From contig CAWKOH010000002.1 in the NCBI GenBank assembly GCA_963851245.1, positions 248,001 through 312,000 of the forward strand: a DNA stretch of 64,000 bases, read 5' to 3'. The notes beneath the pieces were generated by a model. That model saw nothing but the letters and a program-made list of their open reading frames with translations, was not told the origin of the DNA and ran no database searches. The translations under genes were made by a program, and so were the position numbers. The DNA is from CAWKOH01 sp963851245 (lineage in GTDB: Bacteria; Actinomycetota; Acidimicrobiia; Acidimicrobiales; Palsa-688). Positions 9,101-18,711 of the stretch are shown piece by piece. Position 1 is the stretch's first letter. Every line of letters begins with the position of its first letter.

Positions 9101-10886
9101 CTAGTCCGGGCCGATCACGACGATCACGTCGCCGGCGCCGACGGCATCACCCGGCTGGACCTTTATCTCGGTGACGGCCCCGGCGGCCTCGGCCGTGATG
9201 TTGTTCTCCATCTTCATGGCTTCCAGCACGGCGACCGCCTGCCCCGCTTCGACGCTCTCACCCACCGACACCAGAACCTTCACAATGGTTCCCTGCATCG
9301 GCACTGAGACTTCGCCGCTGCCCCCGCCGCCATGACCGTGCGCACCGTGGCCGGGCCCGGGTCGGGGCCGAGCCGGGCGGACGGCCGACCCCCCCGCCAC
9401 GATCGCGGGAGCCAGGTCAGGCACCCACAGCTTTACTTGATAGCGCCGGCCGTCCACTTCTACGTCGACATCGCGCTGCACCCGCCCAGGCTCACCGCCG
9501 GCGGGTTCGGCCGGCATGGACGGGCTGTAGGGCGCCAGCCCGGACAGGTCCAGCTTCTCTGCCACCCAGTTGGTGGAATGCTCGACCTTGATGAAATCGG
9601 GGTGCTCCAGGATGGCGATGTCCGCCGGGATCGTGGTGGCCGGGCCCTCTATCTCGGTCTCGCGGAGGGCCCGCAGCATCCGCCGCCTGGCGTCGTCGCG
9701 GTCCTGGCCCCACACGATGATCTTGGCGATCAGGTTGTCGTAGAACTGGCTGACGGTGTCCCCCTCGTCGTAACCAGCGTCTACGCGGACTCCGAAACCG
9801 TCGGGTTTGCGGAAGCGGGTGATGGCGCCCGGCGACGGCAGGAAGCGACCCCCTGCGGGGTCCTCGGCGTTGACTCTGACTTCGATGGCATGGCCGTCGG
9901 AGGTTGACATCCTTCTGGGCGAAACCGAGGGGATCACCAGCCGCCACTCGGAGCTGGAGGGCGACCAGATCCCATCCGAGCACGGCTTCTGTGGCCGGGT
10001 GCTCCACCTGGAGGCGGGTGTTCATCTCGAGGAAGTAGAAGTCGCCGTCCTGGTAGATGAACTCGACGGTTCCGGCGTTGACGTAACCGCAACCGAGAGC
10101 CACCTTGACCGCGGCCTGGCCCATGGCGTCCAGGGTCTCCGCCGGGATCGCGGGCGCCGGCGCCTCTTCGATCAGCTTCTGGTGGCGGCGCTGGGCCGAG
10201 CAGTCCCTGGTGCCCAGGTAAACCGCGTTTCCATGGGAATCGGCGAAGACCTGCACCTCCACGTGCCGGGGCCAGGTCAGGTAGCGCTCGATGTAGCTCT
10301 CGGACCGGCCGAACGCCTTCTCGGCCTCCCGTTGGGCCGACTCGAGGGCGGCCGCCGCTTCGGCGGGGGCATTGACCACGCGCATGCCCCGACCTCCGCC
10401 CCCGTAGGCGGCCTTGATGGCGACCGGCCACCCGAACTCCTCACCGAAAGCCACGACCTCGTCCGCGGATCGGAGCACCTCGGTCGTCCCCGGCACACCG
10501 ACGACGCCCGCCCGCTGGGCGGCCAGCCGGGAGCTGATCTTGTCCCCCATGACCTCGATGGCTTCCGGTGGGGGGCCGATCCAGGTGACGCCGGCCCCGG
10601 AGATGGCCCGGGCGAAATCGGCGTTCTCGGAGAAGAAGCCATACCCGGGGTGGACGCCGTCCGCGCCCGAGCGGCCCACCACCTCGAGGATCCTGTCAGT
10701 GTTGAGATACGACTCGGCCGCCGTCTGCCCACCCAGGGCGTACGCCTCGTCGGCTAGCCGGACGTGCAGCGCATCCCGATCGAGCTCGGAGTAGACCGCT
10801 ACCGTCGCTATCCCGAGCTCGCGGCACGTACGGATGACCCGGACGGCGATCTCGCCGCGGTTGGCTATCAGGACCTTGGAGAGCAC
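9101..10886 (-). pseudogene. Acyl-CoA carboxylase alpha subunit (biotin carboxylase + BCCP), one frameshift
   Basis: A biotin-dependent carboxylase alpha chain of about 594 residues once one indel is removed. The GTG at 10886 reads VLSKVLIANRGEIAVRVIRT, the standard biotin carboxylase N-terminus. ATP-grasp (GGGGRGMR), catalytic EMNTRLQVEHPATE and, at the C-terminus, the biotinylation motif EAMKM are all present. The frame breaks near 9901: removing one C from a CTCC run joins QKDVN to DGHAIEVRVNAEDP exactly as in family members, so a sequence error is more likely than decay. The carboxyltransferase beta subunit is not in the window, so the substrate (acetyl-, propionyl- or other acyl-CoA) is open. 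birA diverges upstream; hutH follows by six bases. Confidence 0.88.
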
Positions 10887-10905
10887 GAGCAGGCATTCTG
10901 TCAGT

Positions 10906-11658
10906 GTGATCCTCGACGAGCGAGTCCGAGCCGAGCTGGGGGCCTCGACCCGCTTTCGGGACATCCGGTTCGTGGATGTAGTGGACTCGACCAACCGGGC
11001 CGTCCTGGACCGGGCTCGGGCGGGCGAGCCCGAAGGCGTGGTGCTGGCTGCCGATCTCCAGACCGCTGGTCGGGGCCGCCTCGACCGCACCTGGGAGGCC
11101 GAGGCCGGCGGCGGGTTGCTCGTGTCGGTGCTCCTGCGCCCGGTCGACCTCCCGCCGTCGAGGTGGTACCTGGTCACGGCCGCCACCGCCCTGGCCGCCC
11201 GGGACGCCTGCGTGGAGGTGGCCGGCTCGAGGCCGGACATCAAGTGGCCGAACGACCTCCTGGTGGCGGACCGCAAGCTGGCGGGCATCCTGGCCGAGGT
11301 CGCCGCCGGCGCAGTTGTGGTCGGGATGGGAATGAACGTGCACTCAGCACCTCCCGGTGCCGCCTGCCTCGACGAGGCGACCGGTCGCCGGGTCGGCCGG
11401 ACGGCACTCATGGTGGCCTGGCTGAGAGGCCTCGACCGGTTGGCGCGCGACTGGGAGGGGGTGATGGTCCGGTACCGATCGGAGTGCGCCACCGTGGGAC
11501 GGGATGTCGTGGTCGATCAGGCCGATGGGTCCCGGTTTTCCGGCCGGGCCGAGGGGATCGACGAGGACGGTCGCTTGCTGGTGCGCGGCCCGGACGGGGT
11601 CCTGAACCCGCTCTCGGTCGGCGATGTCACCCATCTGCGGCCCGGAGACGGTGCTTAG
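10906..11658 (+). CDS. birA: Biotin--[acetyl-CoA-carboxylase] ligase
   Basis: A 250-residue biotin protein ligase without the N-terminal DNA-binding domain of E. coli BirA, as is usual in actinobacteria. It activates biotin as biotinyl-AMP and attaches it to the lysine of BCCP domains. The biotinyl-AMP loop GRGRLDRTW, KWPNDLL and KLAGILAEV are all present, as is the small C-terminal SH3-like domain (DGRLLVRGPDG). The GTG at 10906 is used because it begins just ahead of the fold; longer readings would overlap the divergent carboxylase start at 10886. Its obvious substrate is the BCCP domain encoded by that neighbour. Confidence 0.9.
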   Translation: MILDERVRAELGASTRFRDIRFVDVVDSTNRAVLDRARAGEPEGVVLAADLQTAGRGRLDRTWEAEAGGGLLVSVLLRPVDLPPSRWYLVTAATALAARDACVEVAGSRPDIKWPNDLLVADRKLAGILAEVAAGAVVVGMGMNVHSAPPGAACLDEATGRRVGRTALMVAWLRGLDRLARDWEGVMVRYRSECATVGRDVVVDQADGSRFSGRAEGIDEDGRLLVRGPDGVLNPLSVGDVTHLRPGDGA

Positions 11659-11691
11659 GGACCGCCGGCCCTGCCTGGTAGCGTCGGGGAG

Positions 11692-12802
11692 GTGAAGGCG
11701 CTCATCCTGGCTGGAGGCGCGGGAACCCGCCTTCGTCCCATCACCCATACCCGGGCCAAGCAACTGGTGCCCGTGGCCAACAAGCCCATTCTATTTTACG
11801 GGCTGGAGGCCATCGCCGACGCCGGGATCAAAGAGGTCGGCATCGTGGTGGGGGAGACCGGCGACGAGGTGCGCCGAGCCGTAGGAGACGGCTCGGACTG
11901 GGGTGTTTCGGTCACCTACCTGCCCCAGGAGGCTCCCCTCGGGCTGGCCCACGCCGTCCTGATAGCCCGGGACTTCCTCGGTGACGACGACTTCGTGATG
12001 TACCTGGGGGACAATCTGCTGAAGCAGAGCCTCAAGGATTTCGTCCGGAGCTTCGAGGACTGGCGCCTGCAGACCCGCCACCCGACCCTCGACGACCACG
12101 CCGGCGAGGAACCGTGTGCGCAGATCCTTCTCAAGGCGGTACCCGATCCGCACCGGTTCGGAGTGGCGGAGCTGGGACCGGACGGCTCGGTGAGGCGCCT
12201 GCTCGAGAAGCCGGCGCGATCCGCCCAGCAACCTGGCCCTGGTGGGCGTGTACCTCTTCGATCCGCGCATCCACGAAGCGGTGGCTTCCATCAAGCCTTC
12301 GCCTCGAGGTGAGCTGGAGATAACCGACGCCATCCAATGGCTTCTCGACGCTGGCCTCCGGGTGAGGGCCGAGGTGCTCGAGGGCTGGTGGATAGACACG
12401 GGGAAGCTGACGCCCCTCCTGGAGGCCAACCGGATGATCCTGGAGACCCTGGAGCGCAGGATCGATGGCGAGGTGGACGACCTGAGCGAGATCGACGGTC
12501 GGGTGGTCGTCGAAGATGGGGCCCGGATCCAGCCGCAGTCGGATCCGCGGTCCGGCCGTGATCGGAGCCGGCACCACTATCACCGACAGCTTCATCGGGC
12601 CCTTTTCGGCCATCGGCCGTCGCTGCGAGATCGACACCAGCGAGATCGAGCATTCCGTCATACTCGACGACTGCCGGGTGATCGACGCCGGCCGCCTCGA
12701 GGACTCCCTTCTGGGCCATCACGTGGAGGTCAGTCGAACCGCCGGCGACCCCGGGCCACCCGCCTGATGGTGGGAGACCACTGCACGATCGATCTGCAGT
12801 GA
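11692..12802 (+). pseudogene. rmlA: Glucose-1-phosphate thymidylyltransferase, long form, three frameshifts
   Basis: The enzyme makes dTDP-glucose from dTTP and glucose-1-phosphate, the first step to dTDP-rhamnose. The GTG start at 11692 reads VKALILAGGAGTRLRP, the nucleotidyltransferase signature; LGDNLL and EKPADPPSNLALVGVYLFD follow, then a C-terminal hexapeptide-repeat beta-helix ending LMVGDHCTIDLQ, as in the ~355-residue actinobacterial and archaeal long type. Three indels break it: an extra base near 12216, an extra C near 12533, and a missing C in the CCCC run near 12752. Each correction restores conserved residues, giving ~369 aa. Clustered indels in an otherwise conserved gene suggest sequence error. 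rmlB follows after ~90 bases. Confidence 0.85.
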
Positions 12803-12890
12803 CCGCCATCGCACTGACCGCTCACGAAGGCCGGTCGCCCTGGTCGCCTGAGTGCCTGGGCCGCAGTGGCCCCCGACTATCCTTGACGCC

Positions 12891-13861
12891 ATGAAACTGC
12901 TGGTTACCGGCGGCGCCGGGTTCATCGGATCCAACTATGTCCGGTGGGTCCTGCGCCACAGCGACGACGAGGTAACCGTCTACGACGCTTTGACTTACGC
13001 GGGCAACAGGTCGACGCTGCGCGACATCGAGCAGTGAGTACCCGAGCCGCTATCGGTTCGTCCATGCCAACGTCTGTGACCTGGACTCCTTGTCCCGGGC
13101 AGTCGAGGGGCACGACGCCGTACTCCACTTCGCCGCCGAGAGTCACGTGGATCGATCCATAACGGGCCCCGAGGACTTCGTCGTCACCAATTGCGTCGGG
13201 ACCAACGCCGTGATGCACGCGTGCCGGTTGGCCGGTATCCCGCGAGTAGTTCACGTCTCTACCGACGAGGTCTACGGATCGGTCGAGGCCGGCGACAGCT
13301 TGGAGTCAGATCCTCTGGACCCTCGCTCGCCCTACAGCGCTTCCAAGGCCGGTTCGGACCTGATCGCCCGGTCCTACTTCTCGACCTATCGCCTCCCCGT
13401 ACTGGTCACCCGCTCCTCCAACAACTTCGGTCCCTGGCAGTACCCGGAGAAGGTCATACCGCTGTTCGTCACGAACCTCCTCGACGGACGGAAAGTCCCG
13501 CTCTACGGCGACGGCCTCAACAGGAGGGACTGGTTGTACGTAGAGGACAACTGCACCGGGATCGACACCGTCCTAAGGTCAGGGAGAGCCGGGCGAGATC
13601 TACAACATCGGGGCGGGCAACGAGCTGACTAATCGGGAGCTCACGGAAGCCCTCCTGAAGCTCGCGGGCGCTGGCGAGGACAGAATCGACTATGTCGAGG
13701 ACCGCCTGGGTCACGACCGTCGTTACTCTGTCGACGCATCGAAGATCCGGGCGCTCGGCTGGGCTCCTTCGCACAAACTCGACGACGCCTTGCAGGAGAC
13801 CTTTCAGTGGTATCGCGACAATCGCTGGTGGTGGGAGCCGCTCAGAGCGCGCGAGCGCTAA
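12891..13861 (+). pseudogene. rmlB: dTDP-glucose 4,6-dehydratase, two frameshifts
   Basis: A short-chain dehydrogenase family enzyme that converts dTDP-glucose to dTDP-4-keto-6-deoxyglucose. The ATG at 12891 opens with the NAD-binding TGGAGFIGSNYV; the catalytic region shows STDEVYGS and YSASKAG (YxxxK), and the C-terminus reads YNIGAGNELTN and NRWWWEPL as in the family. Two single-base insertions interrupt it: near 13032 (just before SEYPSRYRFVHANV) and in a GGG run near 13591 (before GEIYNIGAG). With both removed the protein is 322 residues, normal length. The stop TAA abuts the rmlD ATG directly. Both breaks look like sequencing errors. Confidence 0.88.
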
Positions 13862-14722
13862 ATGAAGATCCTGATAACCGGTGCCGGCGGTCAGCTGGGC
13901 ACCGATCTCACCCGCCTGGCGAGCGTCGACGGACGGCACCAGGTCGTGGGGGCTACCCGGAGCCAGCTGGATGTGGGAGACCGCGACGCAGTGCTCTCGG
14001 CGGTCACCGGCCTCCACCCGGACCTGGTGGTGCACGCCGGGGCGTGGACCGCGGTCGACGCCTGCGAATCGGACCCCGATCGCGCCTGGCGGGTCAACTC
14101 CCTCGGTTGCCGCTACGTGGCCGAAGGGGCGCGGCTGGTAGGGGCTCACCTGGTCGCCGTCTCGACCGACTACGTGTTCGACGGGACAGCCCCGAATCCA
14201 TACAACGAGTGGGATCGGCCCTCGCCGGTGTCGGTGTACGGGAAGTCGAAGCTGGGCGGTGAGGAGGAGGTGAAGGCCATCCTGCCCGGGGCGACGATCG
14301 CCCGGACCTCCTGGGTGTGCGGCCCCCACGGGGCCAACATGGTCAAGACGATCCTTCGGCTGGCCGGTTCGGGAGGGCCGCTCCGCTTCGTCGACGACCA
14401 GCGGGGCTGTCCCACATTCACCGAGGATCTGGCTGGCATGCTGTTGCATCTGGGTATCTCCCGGCGTTCAGGCCAGTTTCACGTCACCAATCAGGGCGCC
14501 ACGACCTGGTTCGAGTTCGCGCGGGACGTCGTCGCCGCGGCCGGCCTGGACAGTTCCATGGTGCAGCCCATCCGGACAGCTGATCTCGACCCGCCGCGCC
14601 CTGCGCCGCGACCGGCGAACTCCGTCCTGGACAACGCCGCCCTGCGCCTCGGAGGCATCCCCCTGCTTCCGGATCATCACCAACCTCTCGAGCAGACCGT
14701 CAAGGCGCTCACTGCTCACTAG
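13862..14722 (+). CDS. rmlD: dTDP-4-dehydrorhamnose reductase
   Basis: An intact 286-residue extended short-chain reductase performing the last step of dTDP-L-rhamnose synthesis. The NADPH site reads GAGGQLGTDL near residues 7-16; STDYVFDG and the catalytic YGKSKLGGE (YxxxK) follow, then the FVDDQRGCPTFTEDLA segment characteristic of RmlD. It begins immediately after the rmlB stop, so the two are co-translated. The 3,5-epimerase RmlC, needed between RmlB and RmlD, is not encoded in the window. Confidence 0.92.
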   Translation: MKILITGAGGQLGTDLTRLASVDGRHQVVGATRSQLDVGDRDAVLSAVTGLHPDLVVHAGAWTAVDACESDPDRAWRVNSLGCRYVAEGARLVGAHLVAVSTDYVFDGTAPNPYNEWDRPSPVSVYGKSKLGGEEEVKAILPGATIARTSWVCGPHGANMVKTILRLAGSGGPLRFVDDQRGCPTFTEDLAGMLLHLGISRRSGQFHVTNQGATTWFEFARDVVAAAGLDSSMVQPIRTADLDPPRPAPRPANSVLDNAALRLGGIPLLPDHHQPLEQTVKALTAH

Positions 14723-14751
14723 CCAGCTTCCACGACCGAGGAATCCCCCCC

Positions 14752-16065
14752 ATGACAAAACTCTCGTATAGCAAACCGGTCCAGATTGGAGTGATCGGTG
14801 TCGGCTACGTCGGGCTGACCACGGCGGCATGCCTGTCCCACCTGGGCTACCGGGTAACAGCCGTAGATGTCGACCGGGCCAAGGTCGAACGCATGCGGCT
14901 AGGTGTTTCACCCATTTTGGAGGAGGGGCTGGCGGGCCTTATAGGCGAGGGCCTAACCCGCCAGTTGCTGTCCTTCACCACCGACACGGCGGAAGCCGCC
15001 TCGAGCGCCGACTTCGTGTTCCTCTGCGTGCCGACTCCGCAGGGTGCTGACGGGTCGGCCGACCTCCGCTTCGTCGAGCAGGCGGCTGCGCAGATATCGC
15101 CTCACCTGAAGCCCGGTGCCGTGGTTGTCACCAAGTCGACCGTTCCCGTGGGGTCGGCCCATGCGGTCATCGAGGCTCTTGGCCGTCCGGATACCTCGGT
15201 CGTCTCCAACCCGGAATTTTTGCGGGAGGGCAATGCCGTCGACGATTGGTTGCATCCGGATCGCATCGTCATAGGCAGCGACGACAGGGCTGCGGCCGAG
15301 AAGCTGGCTGCCCTCTACGACCCCCTGGGCGCCCCGGTCATCATCACGGATCCAGCGTCATCGGAGACGATCAAGTACGCCTGCAACGCCTTCCTGGCCG
15401 CCAAGGTCTCGTTCGTAAATGCCATCGCCAACCTGTGCGCCGCCGTGGGAGCAGATGCGGTGGACGTCATCCGAGGTATGAGCTACGACCGCCGTATCGG
15501 CGCCGATCATCTGGCCCCCGGACCAGGATGGGGCGGTTCCTGCTTCCCCAAGGACACCCAGGCCCTCATAAGGATTGCCGAGGATCACGGATACGACTTC
15601 GCCCTGCTGCGCGAAGCGGTGGCGGCCAACGAAAACCAGTTCGACCGGGTCGCCGACCAGGTTCAGCACGCCGCAGGGGGCTGTTTGCAGGGTCGAACGG
15701 TGGCGGCGTGGGGACTCACTTTCAAGGCTGCCACCGACGATTTGCGGGAGTCGCCCGCCCTGGCGGTGCTCCGGCGGGTGGCCCGGCGCGGGGCCACCCT
15801 CAGGGCATTCGACCCCACGCGGCCCGTCGCATCCAACGGGCACCTGTCAGAAATGGACCTGATAGTCGCGGACGACCCCTACGACGCCTGCACCGGGGCA
15901 GACGTCCTCGTGGTCTTGACCGAGTGGCCCGAGTTTCGCGACCTGGATCTGGCCAAGGTGGCCTCAGTTATGTCCACGCCGGCGATCGTTGACACCCGCA
16001 ACATGCTCGAGCCCGAGGCGGCCCGCCGGGCCGGCCTCACCTACCTGGGGATGGGCCGCTCCTGA
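14752..16065 (+). CDS. UDP-glucose 6-dehydrogenase
   Basis: A 437-residue enzyme of the UDP-glucose/GDP-mannose dehydrogenase family that oxidises UDP-glucose twice to UDP-glucuronate. The N-terminal Rossmann motif is GVGYVGLTTAACL (near residue 15), the SNPEFLREG and FVNAIANL helices are typical, and the catalytic cysteine lies in GGSCFPKD near residue 263. The C-terminal UDP-binding domain (WGLTFKAATDDLRESPA) is complete. Its stop overlaps the start of the decarboxylase gene by one base (TGATG), matching sequential action in one pathway. The ATG at 14752 follows a 29-base gap after rmlD. Confidence 0.92.
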   Translation: MTKLSYSKPVQIGVIGVGYVGLTTAACLSHLGYRVTAVDVDRAKVERMRLGVSPILEEGLAGLIGEGLTRQLLSFTTDTAEAASSADFVFLCVPTPQGADGSADLRFVEQAAAQISPHLKPGAVVVTKSTVPVGSAHAVIEALGRPDTSVVSNPEFLREGNAVDDWLHPDRIVIGSDDRAAAEKLAALYDPLGAPVIITDPASSETIKYACNAFLAAKVSFVNAIANLCAAVGADAVDVIRGMSYDRRIGADHLAPGPGWGGSCFPKDTQALIRIAEDHGYDFALLREAVAANENQFDRVADQVQHAAGGCLQGRTVAAWGLTFKAATDDLRESPALAVLRRVARRGATLRAFDPTRPVASNGHLSEMDLIVADDPYDACTGADVLVVLTEWPEFRDLDLAKVASVMSTPAIVDTRNMLEPEAARRAGLTYLGMGRS

Positions 16066-17000
16066 TGCGGGTCCTCGTCGCCGGCGGCGCCGGATTCATA
16101 GGCGCGACCCTGTGCTGTCGCCTTCTCGACAGGGGTGACGAGGTCGTCTGCGTGGACAACCTGGTCACGGGGTCGCCCCAGAACGTGAAGCATCTACTGC
16201 AACGGGAACGGGTCGCGTTCATCGAGGCCGACATCTGTTCGGCAGTGCCCGTGGAAGGTGCCGTGGACGCCGTGGTCAACCTGGCCTGTCCCGCGTCGCC
16301 GGCCGACTTCGGCCCGCTGGCCATCGAGATACTGGACGTCGGCAGCCGGGGGCTTCGAAATCTCCTTGACCTGGCCCGCCGCGACGGGGCCAGGGTTCTC
16401 CAGGCTTCCACGAGCGAGGTGTACGGGGAACCCCTTGTTCACCCCCAGCCGGAAAGCTACTGGGGCAACGTGAACCCGGTTGGGCCACGCTCCGTCTACG
16501 ACGAGGCGAAGCGCTTCGGGGAGGCCCTGGCGAGCGTGTACCGGCGCTCCTATGGCCTCGAGGTCCGCATCGCCCGCATATTCAACACCTACGGTCCGCG
16601 TATGCGCCCCGATGACGGCCGGGTGGTTTCCAACTTCGTGAACCAGGCTCTGCGCGGCGAACCCCTGACGGTTTATGGCGACGGATCGCAGACCAGGAGC
16701 TTCTGTTACGTCGACGACGAGGTGGATGGGCTGCTCGCCCTCCTCGACTCCTCGTACGAGAGTCCCGTCAACATCGGCAACGACGACGAGCGGACCATGC
16801 TCGAGATTGCTGAGCTCGTACTCGATCTTTCCGGTTCCACATCGGGAATCGTGTTCAAGGATCGACCGATGGACGACCCGTCCCAGCGGCGCCCCGACCT
16901 TGCGGTCGCCCGTCGCGAACTCGGATGGGAGCCGAAAACCCCCTTGGATCAAGGCTTGGCCCGCACCATCGAGTGGTTCAAGAACCGGTCGGGCCCGTGA
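16065..17000 (+). CDS. UDP-glucuronate decarboxylase-like NAD-dependent epimerase/dehydratase
   Basis: 311 residues. GGAGFIGATLC is the NAD site; CPASPADF, TSEVYGEPLVHPQPE and YDEAKRFGEAL (YxxxK) are features of UDP-xylose synthase (UXS), and RIFNTYGPRM followed by YGDGSQTRSFCYVDD completes the family pattern. The reaction would turn UDP-glucuronate, made by the preceding gene, into UDP-xylose. One-base overlaps tie it to the dehydrogenase upstream and to the glycosyltransferase downstream (GTGA). The residues are consistent with UXS, but a related 4-epimerase activity is not excluded. Confidence 0.85.
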   Translation: MRVLVAGGAGFIGATLCCRLLDRGDEVVCVDNLVTGSPQNVKHLLQRERVAFIEADICSAVPVEGAVDAVVNLACPASPADFGPLAIEILDVGSRGLRNLLDLARRDGARVLQASTSEVYGEPLVHPQPESYWGNVNPVGPRSVYDEAKRFGEALASVYRRSYGLEVRIARIFNTYGPRMRPDDGRVVSNFVNQALRGEPLTVYGDGSQTRSFCYVDDEVDGLLALLDSSYESPVNIGNDDERTMLEIAELVLDLSGSTSGIVFKDRPMDDPSQRRPDLAVARRELGWEPKTPLDQGLARTIEWFKNRSGP

Positions 17001-17899
17001 GCCGCGGGCCGAGCGACTCAGTCGCTGTGGCCGCCGTGGTCGTCAACTACAACGCTGAGAGCTACCTGCAGGCTTGCCTCTCTTCGATAGCGGCGGCGCA
17101 GGTAGAGGCCATAGTGGTCGTCGACAACGGATCGACCGACGATTCCCGCTCCGTTGCCGAGGCGTTCGGCGCCTGCTGGACGGAAAGCGGAGCCAATGTG
17201 GGTTACGGGCGGGCGGCCAACCGGGGCGCCGACCTCGACGCCCCGTCCGCGGCTTCGTATCTACTGGTCTGCAACCCCGATCTCGTTGTCCGCGACGGCG
17301 CCATCTCGGCCATGGCCCGGGCGCTGGATGCCGACCCGCTCGTGGGAGCAGTGGGGCCGAGGATGGTGAACGCGGACGGCTCCCTCTACCCCTCAGCCCG
17401 CAGCTTCCCGCGCCTGATGGACGCCCTGGGCCATGGCCTCCTCGGCCAGGTCGCGCCGCGGAACCGATTTAGCCGGAGATATCGCCTTCTGGACTGGGAT
17501 CACCGCGGCGCCGCCGACGTCGACTGGGTCTCCGGCGCCTGTTTCCTGGTCCGACGGGAAGCTTGGGATGACGTCGGTGGCTTCGACCCCTCGTACTTCA
17601 TGTACCTCGAGGACGTCGACCTCTGCTGGCGCCTGGGCCGGGCCGGATGGCGGGTCCGCTACGAACCGGCGGCCGAGGTGCTCCATGTGCAAGGAGTATC
17701 GGCCGACCTGCACCCCTACCGGATGCTGGCCGCTCATCACATCTCCATGTGGCGCTTCGCCTGGCGCACCACGACGGGCGTCCGCCGAGTGGCCTTGCCC
17801 GTCGTGGCGGCCGGCCTGATGGGCCGGTTTGTGCTGACCGCGGGGCACCGCAGGATCCAGGGGACGATCCCTGACCGGGCGTCTCGCCCGCTACCCTGA
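16997..17899 (+). CDS. Family 2 glycosyltransferase, WbbL-like rhamnosyltransferase
   Basis: About 300 residues, GT-A fold. VVVNYNAESYL opens the domain, VVDNGSTDDS is the nucleotide-binding strand, NPD is the metal-binding motif, and the acceptor region reads MYLEDVDLCWRLGRAGWRVRYEP. The GANVGYGRAANRG segment matches mycobacterial WbbL, the rhamnosyltransferase that builds the arabinogalactan linker on decaprenyl-PP-GlcNAc. Placement after dTDP-rhamnose genes supports rhamnose as donor; this is inference. The GTG at 16997 overlaps the previous stop as GTGA and avoids a longer reading inside the decarboxylase gene. The C-terminus is basic and lacks clear membrane spans. Confidence 0.85.
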   Translation: MSRGPSDSVAVAAVVVNYNAESYLQACLSSIAAAQVEAIVVVDNGSTDDSRSVAEAFGACWTESGANVGYGRAANRGADLDAPSAASYLLVCNPDLVVRDGAISAMARALDADPLVGAVGPRMVNADGSLYPSARSFPRLMDALGHGLLGQVAPRNRFSRRYRLLDWDHRGAADVDWVSGACFLVRREAWDDVGGFDPSYFMYLEDVDLCWRLGRAGWRVRYEPAAEVLHVQGVSADLHPYRMLAAHHISMWRFAWRTTTGVRRVALPVVAAGLMGRFVLTAGHRRIQGTIPDRASRPLP

Positions 17900-17907
17900 G
17901 CGACGCT

Positions 17908-18711
17908 ATGGGTAAGGCCTCTTCGAACAAAAAGGTGGCGCGGGCGGCGGGTATCGGCGGCGGTCATACCCACCGGCGGCAGACTCCGTGGACCTTCTTT
18001 GGGGTAATTGCCCTCATTGTGATCCTGGGCGTGGCCGCCACGGTCTCCAGCCGGGAACGGCGGCTGTCGCAGATCACCAACGCCGGCGGCACCCCTCCGA
18101 CGGTCGGGACCGTCTGGAACCAGGGGTACGCGGTCTATGAGTGCGGGAAGTTTGCAGCCCCCATCTCCAGCAAGAACAATCCCGAGGGCATCCACACCGA
18201 CGACCCCGGAAACGGGATTATCCATATCGCCCCCACGACCAAATCCGCGGCCGGGAAGAACGCCACCCTGGGCAAGTTCGCTGATGCCGTCGGCATGAAG
18301 CTGAACGCGGCAGAGCTGCAGATTCCGGGCGGGAAGCTGTGGCTCGACGGCGACACCTGTGAAGGCAAGCCCGGACACGTCTATGTCATGCACTTTGCCT
18401 ACATCGGCGCCACCGGACAGCTCTACAACGGCCACACCAAGGCCACTCCCGGCCATCCGGCCCAGCTGCCCAAGATCGACCCGCGGGACGTACCGCTCGG
18501 TGACCAGGAACTGGTGACGATCGCCTTCGTGCCGGCCAACAAAGCGGCCTCCATCCCGGCTCCGCCCGAATACGTCAACAAGAACCTGGCCGCCCTGGGG
18601 GCCAACAGCTCCACCACGACCACTACCGCCCCGGCGACGTCGGGCACAACCGCGCCGGCCGCCTCGAGCACGACGGCTCCCGCTACCCCGACGACCACGG
18701 TCAAGAAATGA
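17908..18711 (+). CDS. Membrane-anchored exported protein of unknown function
   Basis: 267 residues. A short basic N-terminus rich in Lys, Arg and His precedes one transmembrane helix (TPWTFFGVIALIVILGVAATV, in two parts near residues 27-47), predicting an extracytoplasmic body. That body carries two cysteines (YECGKF and DTCEGK) that could form a disulfide, and a HTDDPGNGIIHI stretch. The last ~45 residues are almost only Thr, Ser, Ala and Pro, as in cell-wall-exposed linkers that may be O-glycosylated. I do not recognise the family. It is coupled to the following nucleotidyltransferase by an ATGA overlap, so a role in envelope glycan assembly is plausible but unproven. Confidence 0.7.
   Translation: MGKASSNKKVARAAGIGGGHTHRRQTPWTFFGVIALIVILGVAATVSSRERRLSQITNAGGTPPTVGTVWNQGYAVYECGKFAAPISSKNNPEGIHTDDPGNGIIHIAPTTKSAAGKNATLGKFADAVGMKLNAAELQIPGGKLWLDGDTCEGKPGHVYVMHFAYIGATGQLYNGHTKATPGHPAQLPKIDPRDVPLGDQELVTIAFVPANKAASIPAPPEYVNKNLAALGANSSTTTTTAPATSGTTAPAASSTTAPATPTTTVKK

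Noticed and set aside
7469..9307. 612-codon plus-strand frame opposite hutH
   Set aside because: Low-complexity Gly/Arg/His composition, no motifs, and hutH on the other strand is fully conserved.
9492..11492. A 666-residue carboxylase with a long N-terminal extension
   Set aside because: The extra ~200 codons are antisense to birA; the family N-terminus (KVLIANRGE) begins at 10886.
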